IMG/VR virus record: IMGVR_UViG_3300046007_004185
Coordinates: 1-23,148 of that record
Reading direction: 5' to 3' (one strand)
DNA length: 23,148 bases
Source of the DNA: a virus
Shown here: piece after piece, positions 10,581 to 20,256 of the stretch
Position numbering within the stretch: the stretch's first letter is position 1
How the letters are laid out: every line of letters begins with the position of its first letter
Notes under the pieces: generated by a model
What the model was told of the DNA's origin: nothing
What the model saw: only the letters and a program-made list of their open reading frames with translations
Database searches by the model: none
Translations under genes and position numbers: made by a program

Positions 10581-13500
10581 TTAGCGTGCGGTCAAATCAA
10601 CAATAGAGGGTGCGACACCGTACTTGGACGCCCGTGCTTGGCTGTCCAACTGCATCAGGGCCGCATTGAGAACCGGGCTCTCCTTCTTGAGTTGACGGAA
10701 GGCCCGTTGACGGTACTTGGAAAACAGAGCCCGCACCATGTAGACCCGCGGGGACTCAACCATGTCGGTCGAGTAGGCTGAGGCCTGCTGGTAGCGAGCA
10801 GAGGTCAGCAACTCCTGCATGGCCTCCTCGAGGTTGCGGCCGCCAATCCTGACTTCCCCGGCCAGCTCCTGGAAGCGGCCGTAAGCCGTGCGGTTGGGTC
10901 CGATGTCGATCTTCGTCAGGTCCAAGCCCTGCTGCATCTTGCTCGGAGCATTGAACGAGCGGCCCAAAGCCTCGAACTCCTTAGAGATGATGTCGTTCTT
11001 GACTGCCGTCGTGGCAATCGGGGACAGCACGTCAGGACCGAGCTGGTCAGCACGGAGGATGGGCTTACCGAACGCATCGCGGACGGGCTCATTGGTCGAC
11101 AGGCCTGGGATGCGGTTGACCACAGAGTCAAGGATGCCATCCATGAAGTCCGCGTCCACACTGCGACGGGTGGGGTCGATCGTATTGGCAAGGGTGCCAA
11201 CAGCCGATCCAAACGGCATCCAGCCGCCAGCCACCTGTTGCTTGGTCCACTTCTGGAACCGCGACGGGTCCTGCCCAGTGATCATTTCCAGGAAGGACTT
11301 GAAGCCCTGCAGGTAGCTCTTGTTGGTCAGGTTGTTAGTCGTGGAGAACCACAGAGCGTTCATCGCGTACGTCAGTTGATCCAGAGCTTCCTCGTCGTCG
11401 CGGGTGTACTGGGCAGCCATGAACAGGTCGGCCACCGACCCGAGCATCGTGCTCAGGGGGTCCAGGCGCGAGTACGAGAACCAAGTGTCCCCAACCCTCA
11501 CCGAGTATGGCTGGTTGCCCGCGGCGATCCACGTGATGCGCTCCTCGCGGTTCTTGGGACCGTGGCCAGTGACGATACCGCCCATCGCCAGGGTGTAGCC
11601 CAGACCGATCATGGCGGCTCCAGTGGCAGCACGGCCCTTGGCGTCGGCCACGATTGCGGGGTCCCCGCTGGACAGGTCCTTGTACATACGGGAGTGATTG
11701 TTCTTCAACCAGTCCATGGTCTTGGCCGGGAAGCCGAGCTTCTCTCCCACCTTGACCATCGCCCCATGGGAGTTGGTGACCTCCCCAATCAGGTAGGAGA
11801 TTGCCTGAGCAGGGGCCACCAGTCGGTCGCCCGCATAGAACAGCGCATTGATCGGCGTGCTCACGAACGGCAGGAACAGACGGGCAGGCGGGAAACGCTT
11901 GACCCCCGACTTGATCACTTCAGCGGCGTCGCCAAACATTCCACCCCGACTATCAGCCTGCAGAGTGACCTCCTTAGCCAGGAAGGTGGCACGGTCAGCG
12001 TGGTTGGTGAAGGTGGGGACAACGCCCTCCAGCTCATCCCACTTGGTCTTGCGATACGCCAGGGCCTTCCTCATCATGGCCTTGACGTCCTTGGGGTCGG
12101 TAGTCTTTGCAGCTTCCTGCCAGCCCTCCTGAATCAGGCGCTCGTTCGTCGCGAATTCGCCGTTGACGATGGCAATGTCCATGGCCTTCTGCATCTCAGC
12201 CGAGGCCGCGGTGCCGCTGATTCCCTGACGAGCAAGGCTGGCTTCCACGGCCGTCTTGAGCTGGGCACGATAGTTCAACTGCTTGAAGAACTCGTCGCCA
12301 GCCTGGATGCCCCGCAACGGGAACCCCAGAGCAGAAGTGGCAAAGTCGACGGGCTTTTCACCCACCTTGTTCGCCAGCTTTTGCAATGCCGGGATCGTTT
12401 TGCGGCTGATCGTCGGGGTCTGCAGGCCGTCGTAGCGGCGACCAAGACCAATCGGGCGGTTCTCCTTGAGGGCCGACTTGGCGATGTTCACCGACTCCGC
12501 GAAGCTGGTGATGTAGTGCTTGTAGAGCTTGAGGGCGTCCCCGAACCGACCACCCGCCGCTCGCTCCAGAGGAGCCAGGGCGGTCGTCAGGATGTTCGAG
12601 ATCATCTGGACACCGATGATCGTCTGACTGGACGACACCAGGTTGTTGATGAAGTAGGTGTTGTGGATGTCCCAGAAGCCCACCTTCTTGGCGTCATTGG
12701 CAATCTTCACCAGGTTGGCCATCTTCATGTAGGACTTGCCTGCCAGGGGGCCCGTGTTGGCATCCAGGGTCTCGCTCAGCTTGACGATGAACTTGACCGC
12801 CTGCTCCTTGCCCCCCACGCCTTCGAGCATGGCCTTCTTGGTAGCAACGTCCACAGTGCCGCTGCGGATCTTCTCACGGACCTTCTCCAGACCCTTGTCC
12901 AGGCTCAGAGACACGCCCTTGGAGTCGACCGGCAGATTCAGGGCCTGCAGGTAGCGGCCACCTTCCGAGGCCGCTCCAGAGACAGCCTGAGCCAGGTTAG
13001 CCACTTCATCCACTTCGAGCAGGACGTCCAGGACGACCTCATCGGGGAGGTTCTCCGCTCCAACCTCATCCGCCATCTTGAACAGGTCATGCAGCTTGGG
13101 AGTCAGCTCAGCGTTAGCCTGCACCAGGCGAATACGGGCGACACCCAGCGTAACCTTCAACTCGGCCAGGCTGTCCGCACCTCGAATAAGTTCGACCGCC
13201 GTGTCGTAGAGGTTCTGGCCAGTCATGGCAGCGTGCTCGCCGATCATGCTCTCCAGTTGTGGGAAGCCCACCTTGTCCAGGGCGGTAATGCCCTGGTCGC
13301 GGAGGCGCTTTCCGAACCCGAACTCTTCGAGCAGACGGAAGACACCAACCTCTTCGGCGGCGTTCAGGTTCATCCGGTTGAGGTTGATCCCGCGGTGGTG
13401 GAGGAACAGGCTAACCAGCTCGTCCTCATTGAGGTCGCGAGGGTTGATGTTCAGCTCTTGCCACTCCTGCTCGCTCCGTTCATTGACGGCACGACGCAGA

Positions 13501-16500
13501 TCAAGCAGGTCCTCGCTAGTGAGTGTACCTTTCTCAGAGCCCAGTTCGACCAGGCGCTTGGGCTTCCGAGGTTCACTCGGAGCTTCGGGTGCCTCCACCT
13601 TGGGCGGTTCGGGCGGCAGGAAGTCCTCAACCTTGTCTTCCATGGGAGGAAGTTCAGGCTCAGGCTCTTTCACAGGAGCGGGCTCCTCAACCGCTGCGGC
13701 CGCAGGAGGCGTGCTCGGGGGCCCATCGGGACCCTTAGTTTCGCTGTTCCCCCCGGCCTCCTGAGTAGAAACAGGGGCTTCCGTGGCCTCAGGAGGCGTG
13801 CTCGGGGGCTCATCGGGACCCTTAGTTTCGCTGTTCCCCCCGGCCTCCTGAGTAGAAACAGGGGCTTCCGTGGCCTCAGCCTTCGGGGTCTTAGCCTTCG
13901 CAGAGACCTCAGCACCCTCCTCAGCCTGGGCAGCGAGCAGGCGCTCTTCCGCCCGCTGGAGTTCGTCAAACTGACGACGAGCACGCCCGGCGAACGCATC
14001 CATGTCGGTATCGTTCAACTCACCCGCTTCGACCTTGGCCTGGATCTCCATGCCCTCTTCCATCAGGGCCTTCCGACGCTCAGCGATCGACTCAAGGGTG
14101 ACCTTGGCCGAAGCCTCACGGCTCCGCTTGACCTGCAGGACAAGCTCAGGCTTGCTGTACTCCAGCTTGGCGAGCACGGCCTTCACGTCCTGCTCAGTGA
14201 GCTGGATGTCCGCGCCTGCCAGGGAGGACCCGCGGCCGCCCTTCGACATGCCCGCTCCAGCTTCCGTACGCTTAGCCTTGGCGACAACCTCACCGGGGCG
14301 GGGCTTCCGAGTAGGGAAATCACCAGCCTCACCAGCCTCAGCGACCAGCGCATCCAGGTAGGCGTAGACCTTGTCCTGGACTTCGCGGGGTTCGTTCTCG
14401 AGGAAGTCCTCCACGAACGACCAGCCAGAGGTCTCACCAAGCTGGAGGCGTGACAGGGCACGCTGGTTCATCTCTTCCTGCTTGTCCAGGCCAAGCCCAA
14501 CAATGCTCTTGTCGGCCTCCGCCATATCGCTGAGCATCTCCTTGCGCCGCCTGGAAGACAGAGTAGCAGAGCCGCCACCATCGTCCTCACTGGCGTTGCG
14601 GATGAACGTCCTGCTACCGTCCTCGTCGACGATCACTTCACCGAGGGACAGCGATTCCCTGGACGGCTGAGAGGGGCCCTTGGCCTCACCAACCAGGAGT
14701 TCTTTAACAGCCTTCCGTTCAGCATCCAGGCGCGCCGTGAGCAGCTTCTCGGCGTCTTCCGTGACAGTCACACCCAGACGGCGGAGGTAATTCTCAACGG
14801 CCTCAGCCTTGGCACCGCGGTTGTTTATGGCGACAACCATGGCGTAGATCACGTTGGCACCAGGCGGGTCGTTGGGCACCTTCACGTCGACGGCGTTGTC
14901 GCCGCTGCCGTACTTGGGGTACTCCAGCGGAAAACCCGTAACGCGCTGCTGCCCATTGAGGGTGCGGGGGTAGGGGATGCTCGCAGCGAAGTCAGCACCG
15001 CGGAGACCCTGGCCATTGGCTTGCTCAGCGGCCTGGGAGATCGCGTCGAACTCTTCTTGGGTGACCTTGAAGGAGCGGGCGTAAGCCAGGTCCCCACGGC
15101 CCTTGAGGCGGGAGATCGAGGAGGCAGCTTGGCTCTTCCGACCGCCGAGGAAGTCCCCAACAATCGTGTCCAGATTCTTGCCGCCAAAGCGGGACCGCAT
15201 CATGGACACGAAGTCCGAGAAGACCTCACGGATGCGGAGTAGGGTGTTCTTGATGCCGCCCCCCTGCATCGCCTTGAGCTTGGCCAGGCGGGACTCGGTC
15301 AGGTCAGTGGCGTTGGTGGCGAACCACTCGGCCGGGGAGATGAACTCATACTCGCCAGCTTCGACGATCTCGTCAATCGCGTCCTCGGTCTGAGCAGGGG
15401 TCATTGCCGCCTTCAATTGCTCGAAGCGACGAACCGCCCCAGGAGAGTTCTCAAAGTGAGCCTTCCTGGCTTCGACGAACTGGGTCGTGATCTTCTTGGA
15501 CTCAGCCGGGGTGAGGCGTCCTTCCAAGCTGTGCCAGACTTCGTGCATCAGGTCCTTGCGGATCCTCCCGAGCTGGAAGCTCTCGCTGAGCAGGCTGATG
15601 GTCTTGTAGCGGTAGTCGAAGTTGGAGGCACCAGGAGTGGTGGGCTCGAAGCGAACAGAGATGTCGTCAAACAGCTTCGGTCCGACTTTCGTGATGAAGG
15701 TCTCGAACATCTCGCGGTCGGCTCCCTCGAGCTGGGTCAGGGCACCCGTCTTGGAGACAATGTCCGACAGCTTGGTGTTGCCGTACACCTGCTCGAAGCG
15801 CGGAGCACGGCCCTCAGCGACGCGCAGGTCGTGAGCCTTACGGTGCATCTGCTTCGTGAGCAGGCCGTCAATGGCCTCCTCGTAGTAGGTCGTGGCGGCC
15901 TTGGCAGCCTCAGCCTGAGTGACGCCGCTGCGACGGAGCTTGTTGTACGTCTTGGTGACCTTGCTCGCATGGAACAGGAGGTCCAGAGGGACACCGATGA
16001 TACCACCCTCAGCCAGGTTCTTGAGGCGGCCCTCGAACTCGCTGTCGTCCTCGTCGGTCTCGAGGTAGCGGCTGACGTCGTTCTCAAAGGCAGTGCCCTT
16101 GACCAGGTCGCTCAGGCGGCCGCTCGATCCCTCGAACACGGTGAAGTCGACAAGTGCTCCCGCGGCCACGTCTCCAGCGATGGAACCGCTGCCAAGGAAG
16201 CGGCCAACCTTGCCGAGCTGACCGATCTTTCCAAGGCGAGTCAGGCCAACGTACGGTACGACGAACTGGGTCAGGCCCTCGATCAGGCCGCCACTGATCG
16301 TGGAGCTTTCCCCGAGCAGGCGCTTGTCGTAGTTGGGCAGAGCATCGCCAACGACAGTGTCAGCCAGACCGTAGACAGACTTGATCGCCCCCTCGAGGCC
16401 CCGAACAGGAGCAAAGAGGTTGTCTAGAGTCAGGTCGGTGTAGTCTTTGGTGCTGAAGCCTCCACCCGTCTCGGGGGCACTCGGAGCCTCTTGGTAAGGA

Positions 16501-16547
16501 TAGGTCCCGGTGATCCACATGGTCCGTCCAGTAGTGTTGTCTTGCAT
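10581..16547 (-). CDS. Giant internal virion protein (T7 gp16-like ejection protein)
   Basis: 1988 aa, against 1318 aa for T7 gp16; assigned by position after the gp14- and gp15-like genes and by size. The N-terminal part has a zincin motif H335-E-V-W-H339 in the context D-L-M-H-E-V-W-H-S-L-E-G-R, with further acidic residues downstream; the transglycosylase motif of T7 gp16 is not apparent. A disordered Pro/Glu-rich linker follows, with two 29-residue copies of a segment starting T-E-A-P-V-S-T-Q-E-A. The C-terminal 900 residues are helical with several hydrophobic stretches, as expected for a protein that helps form the trans-envelope channel. ATG at 16547 follows the gp15-like stop by one base. 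An isolated GTACACTCACT lies within it (13518-13529, minus). Confidence 0.85.
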   Translation of the reverse strand: MQDNTTGRTMWITGTYPYQEAPSAPETGGGFSTKDYTDLTLDNLFAPVRGLEGAIKSVYGLADTVVGDALPNYDKRLLGESSTISGGLIEGLTQFVVPYVGLTRLGKIGQLGKVGRFLGSGSIAGDVAAGALVDFTVFEGSSGRLSDLVKGTAFENDVSRYLETDEDDSEFEGRLKNLAEGGIIGVPLDLLFHASKVTKTYNKLRRSGVTQAEAAKAATTYYEEAIDGLLTKQMHRKAHDLRVAEGRAPRFEQVYGNTKLSDIVSKTGALTQLEGADREMFETFITKVGPKLFDDISVRFEPTTPGASNFDYRYKTISLLSESFQLGRIRKDLMHEVWHSLEGRLTPAESKKITTQFVEARKAHFENSPGAVRRFEQLKAAMTPAQTEDAIDEIVEAGEYEFISPAEWFATNATDLTESRLAKLKAMQGGGIKNTLLRIREVFSDFVSMMRSRFGGKNLDTIVGDFLGGRKSQAASSISRLKGRGDLAYARSFKVTQEEFDAISQAAEQANGQGLRGADFAASIPYPRTLNGQQRVTGFPLEYPKYGSGDNAVDVKVPNDPPGANVIYAMVVAINNRGAKAEAVENYLRRLGVTVTEDAEKLLTARLDAERKAVKELLVGEAKGPSQPSRESLSLGEVIVDEDGSRTFIRNASEDDGGGSATLSSRRRKEMLSDMAEADKSIVGLGLDKQEEMNQRALSRLQLGETSGWSFVEDFLENEPREVQDKVYAYLDALVAEAGEAGDFPTRKPRPGEVVAKAKRTEAGAGMSKGGRGSSLAGADIQLTEQDVKAVLAKLEYSKPELVLQVKRSREASAKVTLESIAERRKALMEEGMEIQAKVEAGELNDTDMDAFAGRARRQFDELQRAEERLLAAQAEEGAEVSAKAKTPKAEATEAPVSTQEAGGNSETKGPDEPPSTPPEATEAPVSTQEAGGNSETKGPDGPPSTPPAAAAVEEPAPVKEPEPELPPMEDKVEDFLPPEPPKVEAPEAPSEPRKPKRLVELGSEKGTLTSEDLLDLRRAVNERSEQEWQELNINPRDLNEDELVSLFLHHRGINLNRMNLNAAEEVGVFRLLEEFGFGKRLRDQGITALDKVGFPQLESMIGEHAAMTGQNLYDTAVELIRGADSLAELKVTLGVARIRLVQANAELTPKLHDLFKMADEVGAENLPDEVVLDVLLEVDEVANLAQAVSGAASEGGRYLQALNLPVDSKGVSLSLDKGLEKVREKIRSGTVDVATKKAMLEGVGGKEQAVKFIVKLSETLDANTGPLAGKSYMKMANLVKIANDAKKVGFWDIHNTYFINNLVSSSQTIIGVQMISNILTTALAPLERAAGGRFGDALKLYKHYITSFAESVNIAKSALKENRPIGLGRRYDGLQTPTISRKTIPALQKLANKVGEKPVDFATSALGFPLRGIQAGDEFFKQLNYRAQLKTAVEASLARQGISGTAASAEMQKAMDIAIVNGEFATNERLIQEGWQEAAKTTDPKDVKAMMRKALAYRKTKWDELEGVVPTFTNHADRATFLAKEVTLQADSRGGMFGDAAEVIKSGVKRFPPARLFLPFVSTPINALFYAGDRLVAPAQAISYLIGEVTNSHGAMVKVGEKLGFPAKTMDWLKNNHSRMYKDLSSGDPAIVADAKGRAATGAAMIGLGYTLAMGGIVTGHGPKNREERITWIAAGNQPYSVRVGDTWFSYSRLDPLSTMLGSVADLFMAAQYTRDDEEALDQLTYAMNALWFSTTNNLTNKSYLQGFKSFLEMITGQDPSRFQKWTKQQVAGGWMPFGSAVGTLANTIDPTRRSVDADFMDGILDSVVNRIPGLSTNEPVRDAFGKPILRADQLGPDVLSPIATTAVKNDIISKEFEALGRSFNAPSKMQQGLDLTKIDIGPNRTAYGRFQELAGEVRIGGRNLEEAMQELLTSARYQQASAYSTDMVESPRVYMVRALFSKYRQRAFRQLKKESPVLNAALMQLDSQARASKYGVAPSIVDLTAR
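13704..13877 (-). repeat. 87-bp in-frame tandem repeat in the gp16-like gene
   Basis: The two units are nearly identical and encode 29 residues each, running T-E-A-P-V-S-T-Q-E-A, then G-G-N-S-E-T-K-G-P-D, then E/G-P-P-S-T-P-P-E/A-A. They fall in the disordered linker between the zincin-containing N-terminal part and the helical C-terminal part. Confidence 0.85.
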
Positions 16548-16548
16548 C

Positions 16549-19194
16549 TTAGCGACCTATGCGAGCTTTCACGGCAGCGAGTTGTGCCTCAAAGAATTGG
16601 GTGCGTACTTGTTCACTTTCAGGGTCCAGGCCAACGGCCCTCATGACCGAAGCGATTGTGGCGCGGACTTCAGGATCTACGTCGTAGCGATCCAGTAACT
16701 GCGTCTTTATCAGCTCGCTGGTGCCACCGTAGTCCATGAATAGAGGCGTGGTCATGGGGTTTAAGGCGCTCGGGTTGAATGGGGCGTACCCAGCCTTACC
16801 TTCAATCCCGATAGCACCTCGCAGCACTTCACTGGTCGTCACCCCAAACAACGCTGCGGCCCGAGTTGCGGCCTCCCTTTTGACCCTGATCGTGGCTTTG
16901 GGATTTGAGTCAAGGACGTCTTTCACCGCTTGGGCCCGACTGAAGTCCCAACTCTTGCGGACTTCGTTTAGGCCCCTGGTGTAGGCTTCAATCATGTCTG
17001 CTTGCTTGATGCCCCCATGACCATCAAGTGGAAGAAGAGACATGGTGGCGAGAACCACCTCGACCTCTTCATTGTTGATTCCAAGCCAGCTATCGAGACC
17101 ATCAGAGAGCTTCTCACTGACGTGCTCTCCCAGCCGAGACATCGTGTCGACGTCCTTCGAGGACTTGTTCTTACGCGCCTCCAGGAAGGGACGCAACTGC
17201 TCAGAGAAGCGTAGGTCCCGCAGGGCGACAGCATTCATCTCAGCAGCAGCCTGCTTAGTAGCCTCCTCAGGGGAGTACCCAGCGAGCATGGCCTCTTTGT
17301 ACTTCTTGTCTCCAAGCACGTACAGCTCCGTTTGGAATGCACCGAATTCGGGGGCAGCCTCCATGTCGCCTTCTTCTCGCAGGAGCTGCCCGAGGCTCTC
17401 AATCGCCGTAAAGGTCGTGCGCCCTTCAAGCGTGGCAGTCTGTAGGTTCTTCTCAAACCGGTTGTAGTTGCTACGGAGGTCTTCAAACCCAACCAACTCG
17501 CTCCGACTGAGGTACTTCTCAGCCTCAGCCCTCTGCTCAGGTGACGCCGTGGACGACGGGTTGACAACCAGGTCGAGCAGGGTCTTGCGGGACTTCTCCA
17601 CGTTGGCCGACCAGGTCACCGTAGCTTCCGTGGCGGCCTTCTTGCTGGCCTCCAGGGCGAGTTTCACAGCGGCTTGGCGTCGATCAGCGGGCAGCTTGTC
17701 GGCCGCCTGCAGCTCGACAGACAGGTCGTTGCGAATGGACAGGAGACGCGACTCCAGCTCATCGACACCCGCGGTGTTGCGGCCGATGCTCTGGATCAGG
17801 GTAGTCAACGGCTCCACCGCCTTGTTCACACCGGGGTCGTGGTCCTCCAACGCCTGCTGCTTCGACTCATAGTCGTTGTGAGTGCGGATGAGCATCGGGC
17901 CCTGATCAAGGGTGACACTCCCATTGGCCATCGCCGCGATGATCTCCCCGCGGGTGGTAGTGCCATTGAGGATGCCCACGTACAGGTTTCTGGCCACCGT
18001 CTGGTCGTCACCGCTCAAGGTCGTGCTCAGTTGCTGGAGGTTCGCGATTATCCCACCGATGATGATCATCTCCTCGGCAGGCATCTTCTCCTGAGCTGCA
18101 CGTTGTTGGAACCACTGACCGAGGGACTGGATTTCAATTCCAGAGGCCCTGGCTTCATCGATCAAGGTAAAGCCCTTCTTCTCGATGAGCTGCCTGCGGT
18201 CAACAGAGTTCTCCCGATCAGCGTGGTCGGCTTGCTGTTCAATATCAGCGAGGGCACCCTCCAGGCTCAATGCCAGCTCTTGGTTCTGCTCGAGCGTCGT
18301 CTTCCCGAACCTGACCTCCCCGGCCGTCTCGATGATCGCTCGGGCCTTCTCAAACATCCGCTGACGGCTCAGGGGGTCCGTGCTACGACGGGCCTCCATC
18401 ACAATCACCTGGGCTCGGGTGATGGCAGCTCGGGCCACAGCGGCCTGGACATCAGGCATACCCGCTTCACGGGCACTCTGGATCTCGCGGTCGAGCAGCT
18501 CAGAGTTCTGACCTTCATTGACAGTGAGGTCTTCGAGCAGGGTCCCAAACTTGTTCTGGATCTGAGTGAGACGCCACTGCTTGAGCTTCTCAGCTCGGGC
18601 AATGACAGCCTGAGACCGCCAGTTGTCCGTGATGTTGTTGCGGTTGGCCGCAGCCACTTGCTGAGCATAGAAGTCAGTGAAGATCGGGTTGCCCGCGATC
18701 TGCTCAGACCACACCTCGTTGGCGATCTCGTCAGCGTCCTTGGCGGGGTCGGCGAGCAGGTTGCCCTCGTCGTCCTCGATCCGCGTGTACTCCTCCATGC
18801 GGAGGTTGAGGGCATCCCGGTACTTCGCCAACTGGCCCTCAGCAGCCAGCTCAGAGATCTGCCGATAGAAGTGAGGGATCGCCCACTCGGGGATCTCCTT
18901 CTTCCTGGCCATCGCAGCGATCTTGTCGCGGGAGTCCTTGTCCTGCAAAGCACCGACAGTACCCGCAGGGTCCGTAGCAAACGTACTCGCGCCCTTCTGC
19001 TGTGCATCCGTGGAGACCTCCTGCCCGATGGCCTGGGCCATGTTGGCAAAGGAGTTCGACAGGGGCGACAGATCCAAGATCTGCTGCATGGCAGGGCCCT
19101 GGATGATGGGCGTCATGAAGCTGTCCACAGGGGTTGCCTGCGGACGCAACTGGCCCTCATCCTGAGGTCCTTGGATCACGAAGCGACGAGCCAT
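16549..19194 (-). CDS. Internal virion protein (T7 gp15-like)
   Basis: 881 aa, against 747 aa for T7 gp15. It opens M-A-R-R-F-V-I-Q-G-P and is almost entirely helical and charged, rich in Ala, Glu, Gln and Arg, with no membrane segment or signal peptide, as expected of the periplasmic-tunnel ejection protein. It lies between the gp14- and gp16-like genes, one base after the former's stop. Sequence divergence prevents naming a domain, so the call rests on order, size and composition. Confidence 0.8.
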   Translation of the reverse strand: MARRFVIQGPQDEGQLRPQATPVDSFMTPIIQGPAMQQILDLSPLSNSFANMAQAIGQEVSTDAQQKGASTFATDPAGTVGALQDKDSRDKIAAMARKKEIPEWAIPHFYRQISELAAEGQLAKYRDALNLRMEEYTRIEDDEGNLLADPAKDADEIANEVWSEQIAGNPIFTDFYAQQVAAANRNNITDNWRSQAVIARAEKLKQWRLTQIQNKFGTLLEDLTVNEGQNSELLDREIQSAREAGMPDVQAAVARAAITRAQVIVMEARRSTDPLSRQRMFEKARAIIETAGEVRFGKTTLEQNQELALSLEGALADIEQQADHADRENSVDRRQLIEKKGFTLIDEARASGIEIQSLGQWFQQRAAQEKMPAEEMIIIGGIIANLQQLSTTLSGDDQTVARNLYVGILNGTTTRGEIIAAMANGSVTLDQGPMLIRTHNDYESKQQALEDHDPGVNKAVEPLTTLIQSIGRNTAGVDELESRLLSIRNDLSVELQAADKLPADRRQAAVKLALEASKKAATEATVTWSANVEKSRKTLLDLVVNPSSTASPEQRAEAEKYLSRSELVGFEDLRSNYNRFEKNLQTATLEGRTTFTAIESLGQLLREEGDMEAAPEFGAFQTELYVLGDKKYKEAMLAGYSPEEATKQAAAEMNAVALRDLRFSEQLRPFLEARKNKSSKDVDTMSRLGEHVSEKLSDGLDSWLGINNEEVEVVLATMSLLPLDGHGGIKQADMIEAYTRGLNEVRKSWDFSRAQAVKDVLDSNPKATIRVKREAATRAAALFGVTTSEVLRGAIGIEGKAGYAPFNPSALNPMTTPLFMDYGGTSELIKTQLLDRYDVDPEVRATIASVMRAVGLDPESEQVRTQFFEAQLAAVKARIGR

Positions 19195-19195
19195 T

Positions 19196-19780
19196 CTATT
19201 GAACCTTGTTCTTCACGTAGTAGGTGGTGGCGTCCATGGATGCCTCCCCGATGCGCAACAGCGCGCCCAGGTAGTCAGGAGCCTGCACGGGCTTGGGAGC
19301 CGAGGCAGCGATGGCGGCCTGTTGGTTGGCCCGAACGGCGTCCATGTCCAGCTTCAACTGAGCACTCGCCCAGGTGGCGTTGCGGATCTGCGTCTGACGG
19401 AACCCCAGCTCTTGCTGACGGTACTCGTCGAGCAGGGCCGACACACTGTTACCAGCCGTGCCAACCTCTCCAGCGGACACACGGGCAGCCGCCGCGGCCG
19501 CCGCAGCCTTCCGACTGTTGGCGTCAATGGCTTGGGACGCCGCAGCGTTCTCTTGGTTCTGGCGATTGAGCAGTGCGCTGTACTGGCTGACAGCCGCCGC
19601 AGTGGCGTTGGCCTGGACTGCCGCGGACTGCTGCTGCTGCCACTTGGCCTGAGCAGCGGCGTTCTGCTGTTGCTGGACGACACCGTAGACGGTGCCCAGC
19701 GTTGAGATTCCAAGCTGCGTAGCTGCCGCCGTGGCAGGGGCCATAGCCCCGAGGGCGGTGATTAGAGCCGGGACGCACAT
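19196..19780 (-). CDS. Internal virion protein (T7 gp14-like)
   Basis: 194 aa (T7 gp14 is 196). ATG at 19780, two bases after the upstream stop, is preferred to the frame opening at 19930. It starts M-C-V-P-A-L-I-T-A-L-G-A-M, a hydrophobic segment, and continues with a Gln/Ala-rich helical region (Q-Q-Q-Q-N-A-A-A-Q-A-K-W). Many podoviral gp14 homologues share this hydrophobic N-terminus and Gln/Ala-rich middle. In T7 it forms the outer-membrane pore during ejection. Order and size support the call strongly. Confidence 0.83.
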   Translation of the reverse strand: MCVPALITALGAMAPATAAATQLGISTLGTVYGVVQQQQNAAAQAKWQQQQSAAVQANATAAAVSQYSALLNRQNQENAAASQAIDANSRKAAAAAAAARVSAGEVGTAGNSVSALLDEYRQQELGFRQTQIRNATWASAQLKLDMDAVRANQQAAIAASAPKPVQAPDYLGALLRIGEASMDATTYYVKNKVQ

Positions 19781-19782
19781 GG

Positions 19783-20256
19783 TTAGAGGATCATTCCTAG
19801 GTAGTAGTTGTTGAGGAGAACTTTGGTTGGGCGGAATCCCATTCGGAGTGCCCACTTGATGTGGGTGGTGTTCCTGATGTCGAAGTAGTTGAAGACCACA
19901 GGGCTGTGCTGCTTGATCTGCCCGAGCCACTTCTTGGACTCAATGAAGATCGACTTGTGGAAGGACTTCATAGCCGGGGTGCCGAGCATCCAGGGGAACG
20001 CTGTGCCGCCCTGGAAGAGGACACCTACGATCATGAACGGGACGCCCTTGTGCTTGACCACACGCGTCCCAGGAAGGTCCTTGACTCCCTCGAAGATCTG
20101 GCGAGCAGGCAGACCATGCGGATTGAACGGGCTCTCAGCCACCTCCCGCGCATCCTCAGTACGCAGGTTAGCGGCCAGGAAGTCCAAGTCCTCGTCGGTG
20201 GGCACCGAGATCGCTATTGAGCCCGAGGGAACCGGGTAGTAAACTCCGCGATCCAT
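19783..20256 (-). CDS. Acyltransferase-like protein at the gp13 position
   Basis: 157 aa from ATG at 20256, which has GGAG four bases upstream; an ATG at 20283 would give 166 aa but has no site. It overlaps the tail tubular B gene's end by about 43 nt. The segment V-P-T-D-E-D-L-D-F-L-A-A-N-L-R-T-E-D-A-R followed by a core with W-M-L-G-T-P and a late N-T-T-H-I-K-W-A-L-R-M-G-F segment is typical of GNAT-fold proteins found in podoviral virion clusters between gp12 and gp14 homologues. T7 gp13 is needed for assembly of the internal core. Whether it is an active enzyme is unknown. Confidence 0.7.
   Translation of the reverse strand: MDRGVYYPVPSGSIAISVPTDEDLDFLAANLRTEDAREVAESPFNPHGLPARQIFEGVKDLPGTRVVKHKGVPFMIVGVLFQGGTAFPWMLGTPAMKSFHKSIFIESKKWLGQIKQHSPVVFNYFDIRNTTHIKWALRMGFRPTKVLLNNYYLGMIL

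Noticed and set aside
11238-14453. 1071-codon plus-strand open frame
   Set aside because: It lies wholly opposite the gp16-like gene and its product has no domain; it is a by-product of GC-rich codon use on the minus strand.
17674-19569. 631-codon plus-strand open frame
   Set aside because: Antisense to the gp15- and gp14-like genes, with no start signal or recognisable product.
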